Shown here: positions 1-11,877 of the stretch, piece by piece
How the letters are laid out: each line of letters starts with the position of its first letter
Position numbering within the stretch: the stretch's first letter is position 1
Assembly: GCA_949358305.1 (NCBI GenBank)
Contig: OX442319.1
Location: 3,596,001-3,660,000, forward strand
From: Strigamia acuminata
Lineage: Eukaryota; Arthropoda; Chilopoda; Geophilomorpha; Linotaeniidae
DNA: 64,000 bases
Reading direction: 5' to 3'
The notes under the pieces: generated by a model
Told to the model about the DNA's origin: nothing
Database searches by the model: none
The model's input: the letters and a program-made list of their open reading frames with translations, nothing else
Translations under genes and position numbers: made by a program

Positions 1-1129
1 CCCGAAAAAGTCCACACTCGGTCATCCGACTTAATGTCGGCGTCCTCGCCGACGCTCATCTTGTTTACACCTTTTGTTTTTACATCTGCGTTTCCATCTT
101 CGTTTACATCTTCGTTTACATCTGCGTTTACATCTTAGTTTGTTGTCTTCGTTCCTTTTTGCTTTCACTTTTTGCTTTTCCCGTCGGTGCCATCCAATCA
201 ATCAATCCCACAACTCAGCCATAGCATGTTGAATGAATTATTCGAGCCCTGCACGGAATTATCCCAGCACTTTTTCCTTCCTCAAACTCGATTTGACGAG
301 TCCAAAATGCCATAAAAAGTCAATCAAGCTAAAAAAAATAATAAAAACAGCGCGAAAAGAGAGGAAACTTAATTAAAACTTGCTTCTTTCAGCGCGCAAA
401 TCCTCACCTTTTTCCACCCGCACTTTATCTCTGGGATTTACGTTCTAATCCTCTCTTTGCTGATTAGACGCCATTTCGGTCGGACTTGTCATTATCAGGT
501 GTGTCACGTGCCTCCCTCCATCTTTATCGCGACTGATTTACGTTTAACGCAATTAACTTCTCACCTCTGCCGTACGAACAAACATATGACACATCAACGC
601 TCACCTGGGGATTGGTTATCCTGGTTTGGGACGCATACTCACGTAAATAATGACAAGAGACTCCATATTGTTGGTTGTTGGCCTTTAATGTTGGTCTAGG
701 GGTTGGAATGAGTATATTGAGTTGAAATATGGTCGTAGTTGCGTGATTTACATGTTTTTGCGCGTGATCTTGTGATGTAAGAGGTTTTGATAGGAGTGTT
801 TGGGCGATTACTGAATTTTTTTTTATCGGGTTCTTGTATTTTTTCGTAGTTTTGGTATCTTTTGGTCTCGGAGGAATTTGTTTGAGCATCGCTGGCAAGT
901 TTCACTTTGTGGACCCGTTGCTTCTTAATGCTAAACCCAATTTATTTGTGTCGATAAGGTGATTACTGTTATGAATAAAGAGCACACTCAAATTGTGTTG
1001 GGGATTACTTTTGGGAGTTTGTGGTTTTGATGGGAAAATGAAAATATCAAACATTGGTGGTGGGTTGGCGCATCCACACTGCGGTGAGGGACCCCGAAAG
1101 AAAGGGGCCCCCGAATAAAAAATTTAAAA
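1..1129. other. Intergenic, no gene recognised
   Basis: I find no convincing coding exon. Around 75-135 the words GTTTACATCT and TCG/TGCG recur as a short degenerate tandem array. The small open frames between 457 and 905 have no recognisable family and overlap a dispersed repeat (621-708). Confidence 0.5.
621..708 (+). repeat. Dispersed repeat, copy 1 (inverted relative to 7464-7560)
   Basis: Read on the plus strand this stretch matches the reverse complement of 7464-7560 with scattered mismatches. Shared blocks include GGGACGCATA, GACTCCA, GTTGTTGGCCTTTA and CTAGGGGTTGG. The two copies are about 7 kb apart in opposite orientation. An AATAAAGG word in the other copy would suit an LTR or SINE tail, but the family is not identified. 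Confidence 0.6.
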
Positions 1130-1139
1130 TTTGACATTT

Positions 1140-1575
1140 TTTAATAATTTGTCAAAAATTTCGTCAAAAAATTCACAAATTTCGTCAAAAATTCCAAAAT
1201 TTCGTCAAAAATTCCAAAATTTCGTCAAAAATTCCAAAATTTCGTCAAAAATTCCAAAATTTCGTCAAAAATTCAAAAATTTCGTCAAAAATTCAAAAAT
1301 TTCGTCAAAAATTCCAAAATTTCGTCAAAAATTCCAAAATTTCGTCAAAAATTCCAAAATTTCGTCAAAAATTCCAAAATTTCGTCAAAAATTCCAAAAT
1401 TTCGTCAAAAATTCCAAAATTTCGTCAAAAATTCAAAAATTTCGTCAAAACTTCAAAAATTTCGTCAAAACTTCAAAAATTTCGTCAAAACTTCAAAAAT
1501 TTCTTCAAAAATTCCGTCAAAAATTTCGACAAAAATTTCGTCAAAAATTTCGTCAAAAAATTCGTCAAAAAATTC
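1140..1575. repeat. 20-bp minisatellite
   Basis: About 20 tandem copies of a 20-bp unit (TTCGTCAAAAATTCCAAAAT), so regular that three copies fill each 60-base line from 1201 to 1440. The unit degrades to shorter FRQK-type words at the right end. The 162-residue open frame running through it is only a translation of the repeat. Confidence 0.95.
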
Positions 1576-4290
1576 AAAAAAAATCAAAAAAAAATTTTAA
1601 ACATGTTTCAAATAAATAAAAGTTTGCGTATGCCATGTACGCCGCGTGCTTCCAAGTTGTAGGAATCGTTCGCTTTTCGATTTTGAGTCGTCGTGTATGG
1701 AATTGACGCCGTAACATGTGGGAATTGTGATGAGTGCATCTGCGCGCTGTAATTCTAATGACATTGCGCATCGATGTGATTGTTTTGTGCCGACAGCGAG
1801 CGTGGCCTTTGGGTCAGATTGCCGCCTTTATAGACAGATAATAGACTGGCCAGAGCACAACAAAAACCCATTTACAACACACCTGTAGTACGCGCCTCTA
1901 GGGACACGACCCAAGATGCTTCACTGCAGTACCTCGCCAATCGATGGCCGAATCTATTTCACACGCCATCAACAGATCCGTGACAGCAAAGATTGTGTTA
2001 CAATTCGACGATCCAATATGTAAACTGCCCTCAGGGACCCACAAAACCCCCGCTACACTTTCCTAACCCCATTTCCCACTTCCCCCCTTCTGTTGTTCAC
2101 GAAAAATTTGTTTTTTTTTTATATTTTTTCAGCTAATTACTTGAATTAAATTTGTACGGAAATCTGAGGTCGTTTATGCGGCGCGAGGTGCTGCGCGCTC
2201 GGCCTAGGCGAGCATTGATGGCCGTCGTTTATTAACGTCTGGTTTTGGATGAATATTGTGGAGGGTGAGGGGTGACTTAATCTACTAAGTGGCTCTTCCC
2301 GGTTTCGTTCTTCACCCCGCCCATTAGGCATTGTAAAAATGCATCTGACGAATATGGCAATGGTGACCTCGACCGACCGACTACATAAATCTTGCGCAGT
2401 CGGCTACTATACGCGAGTCGTGGGAGTGTCCCGGGGTTCCTCGAATGGATGCTGCAGGCGGGTTGTCGTGTTGGGAGAAGATGTTTCCAAATGGTTGCAA
2501 TTTGAAGCGAGTTTTTTGAATTGGAAAACAATTTCCAACTGCAATCGCTCGACGCCATCTTTATTGTTTGGTGAAATGTGCGCGCGCACTTTGATGATAG
2601 TGCCACATAGTGACATTTTAGAAAGACACTTTTTTCTTCTTTTTTGTTCAGGTGGAATCATAAACGTGTGTGATTGATAATCAATAAGAAAATAGTTTTA
2701 TTTTTTTATTTAAAAAAGGAGATAGTGGAATGAAGAAACAAAGGGACATTGGATTTGTTCAATCGACTGGTTTCAATTTCTACTTTTTCTTATCAGTTGT
2801 ATAAAAGATGGGAGAAAATGAAGGAATCGTCAACTAATGAGAAGAATTTATGATAACTGAACTATTATTTTATTTGAAAAAAAATATTTATTTTCTGAAA
2901 AATTCCGAATTTTTTTTTTGTCCTTCTCTAAATTTATGCAAAATGCGCAAGCGCAGAAGCGTCAGAATTAATCAAAATCAACATCACTAAAAACAAAAAT
3001 TAAATTTCCATTTATTTGTGTTACAAATAAATTGTAAAATTATTAATTTCCAACTTTTGGAAAAAGGATTGGAAATAAATATTGGAAAAATTTCGATATT
3101 TGTAAAAAAGATGTGTAAAATTTTATTTTTACTTCATCGAAGAATTTGATTATTCAATTTTACTTTCCGCTCTGTATTGATGTTGATGGACGCATCCACG
3201 CCCCATCTGGAAAGAATATTTTCCCTTTTCAATTCTCATCAGAAATACATAGAAGCATATTGTTATTAATGCATATTATCATAGCAATACTCCAATAGTA
3301 TATAACAGGGGTCGGTAAGTAATTTTAAGTGGGGTCCGAATACTATTGAAAATTTTTATCGAGGTCCAGAAAAAAACCCTTAAAAACCTTACTAAAATAT
3401 TATCCTCTTTTATTGTAATTTATTGCTTTGTTGTTGTTTAATTCTCATTTTCCTTGTTATTTCTCTGATTTCTGTTATATTTCCTAAAAACCTAAGAAAA
3501 CGGAAAAACACATCGTATCAGGCGAAGGCGTAAAAACAGAAGCAGACGGACACACTAAAAAGACGGCGACACAAATTTAAGCGTTTTTTTCTTTGGGGTG
3601 TAAAATATCCGTTGACATCGTGTTTATGCAACCCGTTAAGCTGAGGGGATCCCAATTTATGGGTACTCAAGCAAATGGCCGTGCCTCTAGAGGCGCAAAG
3701 AAGGCGCGAGGACGACACTCGTTTGTGCGCATAAATAATACATCAACCCCTCGACGTTTAAAGGCACTCCAGTCCATCAGGCTTAGAGTCGTACGCAAGT
3801 CTAATAGCTCAATTTCTTGCCAACAACTCAAATAGAAATTGCATTTACAGCTGGATGCGTGTAGTTGATAGCGCATCTTTTTATTTATCTTTTAGTTAAC
3901 TTGACATGAATGTTTGTTTTGTGTTGTGTTTCAACTTCCGGCGTTGCTAGCGCTACCTGCATGCGACTAAAACAATAATGGATGCCAAATCGTCAGTTGA
4001 GACTCTTAAACTGTATTTTTTTTATATGAAAAAGGTTTCGGTAAATTCTGAAACCAGTCTGAGTTTGTAGGGAATTTAATGCCCTACAAACCCGTACATT
4101 TTGGTTTTTGATATTGTAAAGAAAAAGTTCTATTTTAAACGTTTTTTGGCAATCACGAAAAAATCTGCGTCAGTGGCGCACTCTGCGGCGATTTGAAGCA
4201 CCAACATAAAAGCCTTTTTCCAAAAACTAAGTTTTTGTTATTTACTTGTTTTAAGTTATTTGTTGACTTCTTTTTTTTCCTTCTTTTTTA
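1576..4290. other. Gene-poor stretch upstream of the Prdm8-like gene
   Basis: Mostly A/T-rich non-coding DNA. No ORF here looks conserved. An untranslated first exon of the Prdm8-like gene may lie here, because that gene's first recognisable coding exon begins with a splice acceptor at 4290-4291. I cannot place such an exon. Confidence 0.45.
3306..3375 (+). mobile_element. hAT-like 5' end remnant
   Basis: The sequence starts CAGGGGTCGGTAAGTA and continues with GTGGGGTCCGAATAC and GAGGTCCAG. This is the style of the outer end of Charlie-like hAT elements (CAGGGGTCGG). I could not find a matching inverted end or target duplication nearby, so it is at best a truncated copy. Confidence 0.35.
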
Positions 4291-4300
4291 GGGTTCAACT

Positions 4301-6510
4301 ATGGTGGAGTCTCTATTAAGTGTTGCATCGCAATGTGATTTACATCCAGATTTAGTCGTTGGTCCTATGCCCGGAAATTTGGGCTCCCTCGACCCGTTGG
4401 TGTTGATAGGGTTAAGATGCACTGACGTGAGAAGCCCCAGTCAAATGTTAAAGGTGATGAATTAATTACTTAATTGGGTATTTCCGATTAATTCAATTTG
4501 ACGACTTAAGGTGCGTTTCATAAATATAAAGGCACCCGCAAAAATTGGCTTCCCAGAAAAACGATTAAAACAATCACAAAACTGTTTGTTGCACGTGAAT
4601 ATCCATTAAATTTTACACCTTTAACTCATTTCAAAACAATTCTGAACACAAATAACTACTGGTCACAATTGAAAAGCAAATTTTTGCCTTTTTGCAATGT
4701 TGCGTAATTATAAAGCCAGTCACAAATTTCATCCAAAATTCTTCCGATTTGATGCAAAATCACAAAAGCGTACATTTAATATTGTTCAATTTGATAACTT
4801 TGTCAGGTGGATCTTCGTAAAACTGATGCGAGCGACGTTTACTGCGAGTGGATGCTGCACGTGCAATCTGCGAGGGACGAACACGAACAGAACCTGGAGA
4901 TAGTAGCCCACGAAGGACGCCTTTATTTCCGTACCACGCGACCCGTGAAAACCGACGAGGAGTTGTTGGTGTGGTACGAAACCAAAGTAGCTCGCACTCT
5001 TGGAATTTCCTCACCTTCCACATTTTTATTCAAAGGTGAAAAATCATTTTACCGACCCAACACACATCGAAATATTACGAGAACTCTTTACAATAGCTGC
5101 GTTTAAAGTTTCGGTTTATACCGTTTAAGCAATTTATAAAAACGGCCCATATAGTATGCAAAAATGTTTTGGCGGGCTTACAAGTCCCCGTTTTATTCTG
5201 GTGTTTAAGGCTACCGTCCTCGAAGTCGGACTGCCAACAAGATAGACCGATTTAGCGCGACCTGACGTCATTTAACTTAAGATGACTAAGATAAGTTGGG
5301 TAGTACTAATTTGATGGTGCTCTACAACTTTGTAATTGGAAATTTTGCTCTAACCTGATTGGTTTAGAAGTTAGCAAGTGAATGACCTTGAAAATGGCCT
5401 TCAAGGTCAAATTTAATGCCATTATTGGATTGCTCTCACCCAACTTCTTACATGATTGCTTCATTAAAGTTGGCCTAGATGCAATTGCTCAGGAAATATT
5501 TGAGGAGAACAGACTTTTCTTCCACCCTGTAGAAACGGTAAAAATCGTAAAAGCCGAAACTTTAAATGCGCCTATTACAACAAATTCGTTCGTTATACTA
5601 ATTTATATTTTTACCAGGCGATAGCAAGTTCTCGTGCCCGTTTTGTTCGGACGACTTCCTCTTCCCAAACCCGTGCGCATCTCACGTGGCCTACAGATGC
5701 GAGCAAAGACGTCACGCCGTTCCGGAAATGCGTCCTCGCTCGGAAACTCCCAAACCGACCACCCCGAAGAAGACATCGTCAGCATCCAGCGTCTTCACGA
5801 TCGACTTCCTCAGCTGTTCCAGTCACTCGGAAGTCGGCAACAAAAGAAAGAACGGATCCAAAAGAAAGAACGAAACGAGCGACAAACGAGACCCCAAACG
5901 CGACACGTCCGACGAAAACGACCCGTGCGGACCCGTGGCAACCCCCAGCGAAAACACCAAACTGCTGCGCCAAGACCAATGGGGATCAGCCTTCAAAAAG
6001 GTCCACAAAAACGGACACCAACGCCCATTGGTGGACGCAATTGGAACCCTCAAACCCCATTATTCTCTACCTCAGGCCCTGAGTCTTGTGCCCACAACCG
6101 CATCTCTCGGTCCGAGTGCTTTTCTACACGAACCGTTCGAAGTGATGAAAATGGCAAGTCCTTGTGCGAGTGTTGAGATGGCCACTCATGGCAGGCCGGG
6201 CATGTACTCGGAGGGTCATTTTAAGTTGCCCTTGTATGGGAAATCGTTTGAAAAACTCGTGGCGCCGCCCGTGACGACGCTAATGCCGCCGTCGCTGACG
6301 GCTTTGAGTTTTCCGGCGCAGAATTGGTGCGCGAAGTGCAACGCCTCGTTCCGGATGACGAGTGATTTGGTCTACCACATGAGGTCGCATCACAAGAGGG
6401 AGATCGATCCGGCGAAGAAAAGGCGGGATGAAAAACTCAAGTGTAATATTTGTCACGAGAGTTTTCGGGAAAGGCATCACCTCACCAGGCACATGACATC
6501 GCACGTGTAA
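4301..6510 (+). CDS. Prdm8: Prdm8-like PR-domain zinc-finger protein
   Basis: Three coding exons join in phase: 4301-4453 (exon from an acceptor at 4291), 4807-5035 and 5618-6510, giving 424 residues. Residues about 12-115 are a PR/SET domain, including the blocks VQSARDEHEQNLE and DEELLVWYE. A C2HC finger follows (C134-x2-C137, x12-H-x4-C). A basic, low-complexity middle leads to two C-terminal fingers: NWCAKCNASF (C365, C368, H381) and CNICHESF (C403, C406, H419, H423). This order and the near-verbatim C-terminal fingers are the signature of vertebrate PRDM8. The related PRDM13 is the alternative. PRDM8 is a nuclear transcriptional repressor acting in neurons, partly through H3K9 methylation. 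The protein is shorter than mammalian PRDM8 (about 690 residues) because the middle is compact. The start is the first ATG in the exon. An upstream 5'UTR exon is inferred. Confidence 0.88.
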
Positions 6511-6627
6511 ATATTGACCGAAGTGTGTAGCGTTACATTAGCAACTGCTCTTGTTGTCTGATATTTATTATTGTAATTGGCAAAAATGTCTACTAAGTGT
6601 TTGCTATTTGTTATTCTTAAGAGCTGC

Positions 6628-6633
6628 AATAAA
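6628..6633 (+). terminator. Poly(A) signal of the Prdm8-like gene
   Basis: Canonical AATAAA 118 bases after the stop codon at 6508-6510. Nothing else in the interval competes with it. Confidence 0.5.
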
Positions 6634-6833
6634 CGAGGTGGAAAGTCAGAGCCGTTTTTAAGCAAGAGCGAAAGATGCGAGGCAATAGGCCTGTGGTAAA
6701 TTATGATGTAATGCAGTTTGGCTCCGCCCACAATAAGAAAACTACAAATTAACAATGTTGTAATGTCATTTTGCAATATGTGCTGACTCTGCTCTTCTCC
6801 CTATACACCACAGTGACGTTCAGTTGTGATAGG

Positions 6834-7285
6834 GAGGGTTTCTGTTTTCCCGCCTTTTTAAAATTCCAGGTTCCCGGTACCAAAATGGCCGGTACTCCCG
6901 GGAAATCGGTAATCCCAGGACTAAAAAAGGTCGAAAAAAATGGCAAAATATGGCCGTTTTTCGTCAGAATTAGCCGTTTTTAGCCATTTTTTATGGTAAT
7001 AATGTCCGTTTTCCATCAAAAGTGGCCACTTTTCGTCAAGAATGGCCATTTTCCGTCAAAAATGGACGTTTTTGATCAAAAATAGCCATTTTTAGCCATG
7101 TTTGGCCATTTTTTGTTAAAAATGGCCATTTTTATCATTGAAACATTACAAAATATAACGTTTCAATGACGAAAATAACGTTTCAGCAATGAATTTTTGA
7201 CGGAACCAGTTTTTCTCCAATTTCCCGTTTTCCGGTACCGATTCCCGGGAAATCGGTACCCCGGTTTCCTGGTACCGAAACCCTA
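6834..7285. mobile_element. hAT-type MITE, family A, copy 1
   Basis: A 452-bp non-autonomous element. It begins GAGGGTTTCTG and ends GGTACCGAAACCCTA, so the termini are inverted repeats of AGGGTTTC. It is flanked by a perfect 8-bp duplication GTGATAGG at 6826-6833 and 7286-7293, the hallmark of hAT insertion. The interior is a loose array built on AAAATGGCC and TTTTCGTCAA words. The same family occurs at 10870-11286. Confidence 0.9.
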
Positions 7286-7463
7286 GTGATAGGCGACCCA
7301 CTGCAGCCTCCATGAAAAGGTGCGTGGGCGGTACGGGTGAGTAAGACAGAATAGTTATGTTCAACCGGCCACGTTATTCATGGTGATCCCTCCCTGCGTG
7401 TGACGGGTCGGTTGCTGGTGTGGCGTGCCTTCACAGCACTGCCAACACGTGGGTAGACGGAGA

Positions 7464-7560
7464 CTCCAACCCCTAGACGTCGATTAATAAAGGCCAACAA
7501 CCCAACAATCTGGAGTCCCTTGTCTTATTTTATGTGAGTATGTGACTATGCGTCCCACCC
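7464..7560 (-). repeat. Dispersed repeat, copy 2
   Basis: Inverted, diverged partner of 621-708. It contains AATAAAGGCCAACAACCCA and a TTATTTTATGTGAGTATG word. No gene is seen in the rest of 7294-8414. The 3'UTR of the CBR4-like gene should occupy its right part, with a possible minus-strand AATAAA at 7964-7969. Confidence 0.55.
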
Positions 7561-8414
7561 CATGGCATCCAGTCCTCAGGCTACCGTGGCTAAGATCATA
7601 CCGTCACACCTTGAATATCTAGAACATTCGCAACATTTGCAGGCAGTGACATTCATTTTTACTAGAAAAAAAATTCAGTTCGATTACTTTTTTACGAAAG
7701 ACAGTGCATTTGCACAAACAACGATCTATTTTTTGCTGAAATAATGCATTTTCATGTTAAAAAATACGAGTTTTCATAATCTCGTGTGAAAAATACACAT
7801 TTTTTTCAAATTGTAAAAAAATGCATTTTTGAAACCAAAAACTGCATTTTGTATTTATACCAGGGGGCCGTTAGAATCGAATCCCCCTCCCCCTTACACT
7901 TTTCAAATGCAGCAACCAAGGGTATCACCATTCTGTTCATAAACATTATTTTAATTTTTCAATTTTATTCCAAGAATTCCACAAGTAAAATTAATCATGA
8001 AAATATATTTAACCGCAACATTTAGGATTTACTTTAATTTACAATCAACCTGTAATCAGCGCTGACCCTCATTCTTGCAAGTCCCAAAGCAAAAATCAAA
8101 CATGAGACCCCCTAAGCAATGCAATAATGCCTGTAAACCTTTCAAACACAAAAATGTCCAAACTTAACCAACATCAGTTATGAACACCTCGCTTTCCTCC
8201 ATCCGACTCGTACTCCAGACTCCGTTCTTCGACGATGTCTTCTTCACACCCACAAGCCACAACCATCTTGAAAAACAGACATCTTCGTGGTACCCGCACA
8301 AACGACGACCAGCCGCATTTGGACTCGCTGCTTTTCAGCGCAGTCTGAGCGCGTAACAATATTTACTTGTGTATATTTCAATCCCTCGCGTGGGAAGCAG
8401 CGTTTCCTTTTTCA

Positions 8415-9393
8415 TCAAAAATTTAAATGCAGTCCACCATCTACATAAATAACCTAAAAAATAACAAAAATAATAAAAAATAACTTTTTTGTGCAAATAT
8501 TTTAAATTCCTTACAGCTCCAGTGACGTAAGTTGCATTGTATAACATTTGAGCAGCCATGGCGACATCGTGAGGCGAACCGACGCGTTTAAGTAAACTCA
8601 TTTCGATCATTTTCTCCTCGTTTTTTCCTTCCGTCATATTTGTACTTATAAAACCTGAAATAATCAATTATTAGTACAACCAAAAATCAATTTTATTATT
8701 TTCTTTTCTAACCAGGTGCGATTAAATTCACTCTAATGCCTCGTGACCCCACTTCTTTCGCCAGCGATTTCGTGAATCCTATTAAACCGGACTTGGACGC
8801 ACTGTAACCACTTTGACCAATGTTTCCTTTGATTCCAACCACACTGCCTTTAAAATAATTTTTTTTTTTTTAAAAACACAAAAAGAATTTTTATATTTTG
8901 ATTTTTCAAATCAAATTCTACCAATATTGATTATGCACCCATTTTTCCTCGGCAGCATAAACTTCAAGCTGCTTTTACACGTTACTATCGGTCCAAATAG
9001 ATTAGTATCTAGCATTGATTTCACGCTGGACACGGCAGATTTGATTAATAAGGAATTTTCGTTTATTCCGGCCGCATTGACGAGGACGTCGATTGGTCCG
9101 AGTTGAGCTTCGATCGTTTTCAGCGAATCTTGAACGGATGTCTCGTCGACAATGTCGCACGGGATGCCTAGAACTGGGGTAAAATAAAGTGGGATTAGCA
9201 TTTATATTCCGGAAAAATTATTTGGGATGAAAATACTAGACGTTTTTGAATATTTTTCGGCGAAATGGGACAGTGTGTCTTGTACTTTACTCGCTGATCG
9301 AGACAAAATGGCGACTTTGTGTCCAGTTGATAGAAAGTTTGCGGCAATTGCACGACCGATTCCGCCCGTACCGCCAAACACCACCGTAACCAT
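8415..9393 (-). CDS. CBR4: CBR4-like 3-oxoacyl-[ACP] reductase, short-chain dehydrogenase
   Basis: Five exons on the minus strand join with consistent phases: 9393-9237, 9167-8922, 8847-8713, 8654-8515 and 8453-8415, giving 238 residues (human CBR4 has 237). The Rossmann motif GGTGGIG lies at residues 7-13, NAAG at 83-86, and the catalytic Ser136-Tyr149-Lys153 set is intact (YSASK). The C-terminus reads [10 protein letters not shown], as in the family. CBR4 with HSD17B8 forms the mitochondrial ketoacyl-ACP reductase of type II fatty-acid synthesis, using NADPH. The chain starts with the first residues of the fold and has no separate presequence, as in human CBR4. The first donor (9236-9235, GTATTT) is weak and its exact place is the least certain part. 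It is head-to-head with the AKAP7-like gene, 417 bp apart. Confidence 0.9.
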
Positions 9394-9810
9394 GTTTGGA
9401 AAAGGTTATTAGATGATTTTAAAAAAATTTACCCTGCTTTCCGTCTACAAAAAGGAAGTTATTTCCAGTTCCAGAGTTCACTCGTACTTATCGCGCCATC
9501 TAGTGATGATTTATTGAATTTCTTAGTTGTTGTTTTATTGTGTGTTTATTTCAGGTTAATTCAATAAATAAATCTACATTCTTCTATCGGAATTAAAATA
9601 TAAACTAAATTTCAACTGAAAAATTAGATAATAAAGGAAAACAAAGTAGATTTCATTTGTATATTTAAGAAATTAAATAAAGTTTGGTTTAATAAGTTGA
9701 TATTCCGCCACTAGAGTGCACCATATCCGTGTGGATTGAACGAACTCAAGCTAAGTCGTGTCCCAAAGGCCAATTTCGATTTGATTCATTGAAAACACCA
9801 AAATAATCAA
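9394..9810. promoter_or_regulatory. Shared intergenic region of the CBR4-like and AKAP7-like genes
   Basis: The two start codons are divergent and 417 bp apart, so both promoters must lie here or share it. Two words resemble invertebrate CTCF-type sites: CGCGCCATCTAGTGATG at 9492-9508 and, on the other strand, the block around CCACTAGAGTGC near 9709-9722. I see no TATA box at a convincing position. Confidence 0.5.
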
Positions 9811-11877
9811 ATGTTGGAAAAACTGAATCGTGCAATTTCTATTTTCACCCACAATCGCCACTTTGCTGTTGGCATGGTAGGCATGGTGGCTGTTGGTTGC
9901 ATGTAAGTCACGTGAGATTTAAACAAACATGTCGTCTGTGAAAATGTCGTCCTTTGTCATACTCTAAAATAAGGTTAATTTTCATTGCAGGTACATGTTC
10001 TCGCGTGTGATGAGTGCAACGACACCGGAACCGCCAAAGAAACTTCGGAAATTAAAGTCTGGTGAATTGAACCCGGAATCCGACAAGTCTGAAAATACTA
10101 GTACACACAGTAGCCGTCAGATGGAGCCACCGCGCTCCGACGTATCAGACGATAACAAAAGTTGTGAAATGATTGCACAATTTGATGTAAATTGTGAGCG
10201 AACTCAAGGTAAATTACAAGATAGCGAAACATTGGGAGGTACATAGGATCGAAAAGATTTTTCTAATGAAATATTATGTTTTTTAAACAAAAAACTATAA
10301 TTTTATTAATTTTTTCGTTAATTTTTTTTGCAGAATTTTTAAAATTAGTCATGGCGAAACAAAATACGAAAAAAGAAAAGAAATTACCACCAAACTATTT
10401 CGTAGCAGTGAGAATACAAAATAACGAGGCATATTTAATTAATTTTTCTCTCTTACGTTTGTGTAATTTTAAATATTTAATGTTATTTTTTTTAATAATC
10501 AGATTGTGACGAAATTGAAATTGATTCAAGAGAATATTGTCAAGCAGAAAGCAGATTTGAAACACGCGTTGATCCCGGCCGAAACATTTCACCTAACTCT
10601 ATGTGTATTGAGAATCGACGGCGAAGAGGATTTAAAAAAGTAAAATATTGAAAACCGAAAATCTGTTTCGATTGTCCGAACCAAATTGACATTTTGCAGA
10701 GCCGACCGGATACTCGAATCGTGCAAACAGAAACTCAGAGAGAATAACGACCTTCGCAAGATATTTTTAACCATCCAAGGACTCGATTCTTTTAAAAACC
10801 AAGTGAGATATTCTAAATTTTCTCGATTTTTTCGCTTAAAATCCATAGAAAATTGTTAGAAAATCAATCTAGGGTTTCTGTTTTCTCGCCTTTTTAAAAT
10901 TCCCGGTTCCCGGTACCAAAATGGCCGGTACTCCCGGAAAATCGGTACTCCCAGGACTAAAAAAGGTCAGGCGATAGGCGAAAAAAATGGCAAAAGATGG
11001 TCGTTTTTCGTCAGAAATAGCCATTTTTAGCCATTTTTCATAATAAAAATGTCAGTTTTCCATCAAAAGTGGCCGTTTTTCGTCAAGAATGGCCATTTTC
11101 CGTCAAAAATGGACGTTTTTGATCAAGAATGGCCGTTTTTGGTCAAAAATAGCCATTTTTAGCCATTTTTATCATTGAAACATTACAAAATATAACGTTT
11201 CAATGACGAAAATGATGTTTCAGCAACGAATTTTTGACGGGACCGGTTTTTCTCTAATTTCCCGGTTTCCCGGTACCGAAACCCTAAATCAATCGATTCG
11301 TCCAAAAATGGAATATTTTTAATTTTCAAGCAAAAAACCCGTAGAAAATCATTAGAAAATGAAATTAATCATTAAAAACAATACAATTTTCACTTTCAAC
11401 ACTCAAAATTACAATCATATTAACATTTTGCAGGTTATTTTTGCTAAAGTGAATAATGACGATAATTTCGGCCAACTTGAGAAACTTGCAGGTAAAAAAA
11501 GAAAATTATTTGAACTTTCAAATTACATACCCGTGTGTATTGCGTAGAAACGATTGTAAGTTGCTTCGACGGAAGCGAGATGATTATCAAAGACCACGAG
11601 AAATTTACGCCGCATTTGACCATCGCCAAGTTATCCAAGGCCCCATTTTTACGCAAGAAGGTAAAATTTGGATATTTATTTCATTTCATTTCATTTTATT
11701 TTACAAAATGTGTAGAGAATTAAGACGATTTCGAGGGATTCGTACGCGGAGTTTGCGGAAGACACATTGGGAGTGGAAGAGATCGATTCGGTCCAATTAT
11801 TATCAATGAGTAAACCCAAAGCCGAAGATGGATATTATTCCTGTCGAAAGGAAATTTTATTGATCGATTCAACGTAA
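9811..11877 (+). CDS. AKAP7: AKAP7-like 2H-phosphoesterase-fold protein with N-terminal hydrophobic segment
   Basis: Eight exons keep phase: 9811-9902, 9991-10208, 10334-10428, 10503-10639, 10700-10802, 11434-11491, 11548-11660 and 11716-11877, giving 325 residues. From residue about 120 the chain follows the AKAP7/AKAP18 central domain, with PPNYFVAV, the two 2H motifs HLTL (165-168) and HLTI (257-260), and LSKAP after the second. In mammals this domain binds AMP and sits in a protein-kinase-A anchor. Residues about 17-38 are hydrophobic and look like a membrane anchor, where vertebrate forms use lipidation or a nuclear signal instead. Intron 3 appears to start with GC rather than GT (10429-10430); with that donor the chain aligns to AKAP7 without a gap. 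Exon 2 has a second in-phase donor after 10238, adding ten residues. A hAT MITE sits in intron 5. The N-terminal exons are supported by phase only. Confidence 0.8.
10870..11286. mobile_element. hAT-type MITE, family A, copy 2
   Basis: 417 bp, starting TAGGGTTTCTG and ending GGTACCGAAACCCTA, within intron 5 of the AKAP7-like gene. A perfect 8-bp duplication AATCAATC flanks it (10862-10869, 11287-11294). It is collinear with the copy at 6834-7285 through most of its length. It carries no coding capacity. Confidence 0.92.

Noticed and set aside
1140-1575. CRISPR-like regular repeat
   Set aside because: No unique spacers; units are contiguous, and the genome is eukaryotic.
1131-1619. 162-residue frame of KISSKIPKFRQKF repeats
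   Set aside because: Pure translation of a 20-bp minisatellite.
5634-6176. 180-residue frame in another phase over the Prdm8-like last exon
   Set aside because: Arg/Pro-rich shadow; the true frame is fixed by the zinc fingers and exon phase.
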